The position numbers were made by a program, and so were the translations under genes. A DNA stretch of 14,280 nucleotides, from the NCBI GenBank assembly GCA_023459435.1, contig JAEWUL010000100.1, positions 1-14,280 on the forward strand. The letters are read 5' to 3'. Numbering within the stretch: position 1 is the stretch's first letter; each line of letters begins with the position of its first letter. Under the pieces are notes generated by a model, which saw only the letters and a list, made by a program, of their open reading frames with translations, was not told where the DNA came from and made no database searches. This document shows, piece by piece, positions 12,175 through 14,280 of the stretch. This DNA is from Bacteroidota bacterium (lineage in GTDB: Bacteria > Bacteroidota > Bacteroidia > Bacteroidales > WCHB1-69).

Positions 12175-14280
12175 ATGATTAAAAAATTACTTTTTACACT
12201 TAGTGTGATCATCCTTGCAGGCAATCTTTTGAATGCCCAAAGTACCCTTAAGGGTAAAGTGATAGATCCGACCGGAGCACCTCAAGTATACATCCAAATC
12301 AGATTGGAAAAAGAGGGAGCTACTGTTAACGGTACAAATGCGGATGATAAAGGGGAATACCAATTGTTTAGTATTCCTGCCGGAACATACGATTTGGTTA
12401 TTGGAGGGAGTGGACTTTGTCCTTCTACTACAAAAATAACAGGAATTAAAATAGACGGATCTTCAGTTTCTTTCCAAGATGCAACAGTAGATTGCGCCAA
12501 TGTTCTTGAGCAAGTCGTTATTACTGGAAGTCAACCTATTATTAAGTTAGACCAAACCAAATCCAGTAATGACATTTCAAAAGAGGAATTAAACAGAACA
12601 CCCGGTAGATCTATCGGTGCTGCTATTAGTTCCACAGAAGGAAATTCAGTGGATGCTGCCGGTAATATCAATGTACGGGGTAACCGGGGTGATGGTCAAC
12701 AAACCATTATCGATGGTGTTCGTGTCAGAGGTGGTAGTTCTGTGTCAATGGGTGCTGTTGAAGGAGTTGAACTTATTCAAGGGGGTATCCCTGCTGAATA
12801 TGGAGATGGAACCAGCTTTACCGTAATTACAACCAGAGGAGCTGCAAAAGAATACTCAGGGTCTGCTGAATTAAGAGGTTCTGCTGATGGTTACAACAAC
12901 TTCCTTGTTGCGGTTAACCTTTCTGGTCCACTTGTTAGAGGTGAGAAACAAAATGATCCTTCTAAAGCAGGTTTCTTAATCAGTGCCGAAGGTTATTATA
13001 ATCAAGATGGATCACCTGCAAGAGGAGGTACATGGAGAGCCACTGATGAAGCTATTGAATATTTGACAAAAACCCCTCTTCGTTATGATGACCTTCAATT
13101 GGGGGCAAACTACTCTAATGGTGAATATTTGACATCTGAAAATTTCTACAAACAAAGAGTGAGACAAAATGCTGAATCTTACGGATTTGTTATGCAAGGT
13201 AAAGTGGACATTATGGGGGGTGGAAAATTCCCTAACGGAACACCTAAAAATACATTACGTCTGACATTAAGCGGATCATATCAATATGGATATGGTAAAA
13301 ACTGGGGATTATACACTTCTATGTTTGATAATGCCAATAATGGGATCTCTGAAAACTCAACTCTTCGTTTGAGTGCTCGTTTAAATCATAGAGTAAAATC
13401 AATTAATCCTTTTGATACTACTTCCAGAAATGACTTGATTAAAAATATCATGTATGATGTAAATGTTAACTATACTATTTTTACAGCAGTTACTGAAGAT
13501 GAAAGATTTAAAGACAACTACTTTAAATATGGTCATATCGGAAAATTTACAACAAAACGTGCTAAAATATATAACAGAGAAGATATTCTTATTGATAGTG
13601 TATTATATATGAATATGGTTGTTCTAAAAACCGTTTATGATTCATTGGTAACATTTGATGGAACAAACTCTTCTAACCCTGATCTTGCCTGGTATACCCA
13701 AAATTTTGTTGATCGTTATACACCCGATTTTTTTAATGATTATTATGGTTCAATGGTGCCATATAACCTAACTATGTACTCTTCTTTTGGAGCTTTAAGA
13801 AATGGGGATGCTCCTTCCAGAATTTACGGTTTATACCAAATGCCAGGAGTTGTTACTGCTACAAACGTTGGTAAAACAAGAAACTCTATCTTAGGTGCTA
13901 AAGCAAGTGTTGCTATGAATATTGGTAACCATGAACTTAAATTAGGTTTTGAATTGGAAAAATTAACTTACAGATCATGGAGTACCGCACCATATAGCTT
14001 ATGGACTATCATGAGACAAAAACAAAACTTCCATATCAGTCAGCTGGATGTTAACAACCCATATACAATTGGTTTAGATCATTTTGACCCAATGGTTAGT
14101 GATACTATTGAATATAATCAATTAGTAAACTTACCTGACCAATCTGCATTTGACAGAAATCTTCGTATTAAACTAGGATTAGATCCAAACGGTAGCGATT
14201 GGTTAGATATTGATAGTTATGATCCAACCCTTTTTGACATAGGTATGTTCTCTCCAGATGAACTATTAATTGGTATCAGT
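12175..14280 (+). CDS. TonB-dependent outer-membrane receptor with carboxypeptidase-regulatory-like domain (partial, 3' end missing)
   Basis: The frame is open from the ATG at 12175 to the window edge (702 codons, no stop). A signal peptide (IKKLLFTLSVIILAGNLLNA) is followed by a carboxypeptidase-regulatory-like beta-sandwich (~24-105: TLKGKVIDPTGAPQVYIQI ... DDKGEYQLFSIPAGTYDLVI). A TonB-box-like VLEQVVITG (110-118) leads to the plug (~118-225: ISKEELNRTPGRSIGAAI, INVRGNRGDGQQTIIDGVRV, VEGVELIQGGIPAEYGDGTS, VITTRG). The remaining visible part is beta-barrel, with large polar surface loops. Such proteins import siderophores, cobalamin, peptides or glycans with TonB/ExbBD energy; no SusD partner is visible and the substrate cannot be read. 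The plug end reads GDGTSFTVITTRG where this family usually has a GG or GV after GD-x-x. It begins about 100 bases after the terminator, so it is a new unit. Confidence 0.9.
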   Translation, partial: MIKKLLFTLSVIILAGNLLNAQSTLKGKVIDPTGAPQVYIQIRLEKEGATVNGTNADDKGEYQLFSIPAGTYDLVIGGSGLCPSTTKITGIKIDGSSVSFQDATVDCANVLEQVVITGSQPIIKLDQTKSSNDISKEELNRTPGRSIGAAISSTEGNSVDAAGNINVRGNRGDGQQTIIDGVRVRGGSSVSMGAVEGVELIQGGIPAEYGDGTSFTVITTRGAAKEYSGSAELRGSADGYNNFLVAVNLSGPLVRGEKQNDPSKAGFLISAEGYYNQDGSPARGGTWRATDEAIEYLTKTPLRYDDLQLGANYSNGEYLTSENFYKQRVRQNAESYGFVMQGKVDIMGGGKFPNGTPKNTLRLTLSGSYQYGYGKNWGLYTSMFDNANNGISENSTLRLSARLNHRVKSINPFDTTSRNDLIKNIMYDVNVNYTIFTAVTEDERFKDNYFKYGHIGKFTTKRAKIYNREDILIDSVLYMNMVVLKTVYDSLVTFDGTNSSNPDLAWYTQNFVDRYTPDFFNDYYGSMVPYNLTMYSSFGALRNGDAPSRIYGLYQMPGVVTATNVGKTRNSILGAKASVAMNIGNHELKLGFELEKLTYRSWSTAPYSLWTIMRQKQNFHISQLDVNNPYTIGLDHFDPMVSDTIEYNQLVNLPDQSAFDRNLRIKLGLDPNGSDWLDIDSYDPTLFDIGMFSPDELLIGIS

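Noticed and set aside
1..14280. CRISPR array, defence system, transposon or RNA genes
   Set aside because: No regularly spaced repeats, transposase, terminal inverted repeats, tRNA T-loop words in context or rRNA segments were found on either strand.

Overview
The window is AT-rich DNA from a member of the Bacteroidota. Four things point there. Two proteins end in type IX secretion (T9SS) C-terminal signals, one type A and one type B. One gene encodes a Bacteroidota-style TonB-dependent receptor with a carboxypeptidase-regulatory-like N-terminus. Bactofilin and AtpZ genes lie side by side. Most transcription units have a good match to the Bacteroidota -7 box TAnnTTTG close upstream, with no clear Shine-Dalgarno sequences. 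The order or family cannot be settled from this window. It reads as chromosomal core or house-keeping DNA: no transposase, phage module, CRISPR array, tRNA or rRNA was seen.

Layout. 1-103 (-) is the 5' end of a hotdog-fold acyl-CoA thioesterase. 270-839 (+) is a WbpD/WlbB-like hexapeptide acetyltransferase, convergent with pta (846-1844, -). Back-to-back promoters, whose elements occupy the same ~30 bp, lie between pta and a large secreted T9SS type B protein with fibronectin-like modules (1937-4534, +). That gene converges, with two bases between stop codons, on a minus-strand operon that runs from 5506 down to 4537: bactofilin, AtpZ and a four-helix AtpI-like membrane protein. xerD (5679-6596, +) follows with an almost leaderless mRNA and ends at a clear intrinsic terminator.

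metK (6782-8068, +) has the longest leader in the window, about 110 nt. The start of that leader carries a good match to the SAM-II riboswitch core, followed by a complementary segment that could act as a switching helix. Next is a tight four-gene unit (8191-12054, +): a PASTA membrane protein, a T9SS type A secreted protein, a DEDDh 3'-5' exonuclease and a small single-pass membrane protein. It ends at an AT-rich terminator. A TonB-dependent receptor starts at 12175 and stays open to the end of the window; it is the largest gene there that lacks a visible stop.

How the genes work together. Several products act at or outside the envelope: the TonB receptor imports a ligand across the outer membrane, the two T9SS cargo proteins go to the cell surface, and bactofilin and the PASTA protein suggest wall or cytoskeleton roles. 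Pta, MetK, XerD and the exonuclease are cytoplasmic core functions. I found no convincing new defence or mobile system. The most rewarding element is the metK leader. Next come the overlapping divergent promoters at 1878-1908 and the AtpZ/AtpI-like pair that lacks a following ATP synthase operon.
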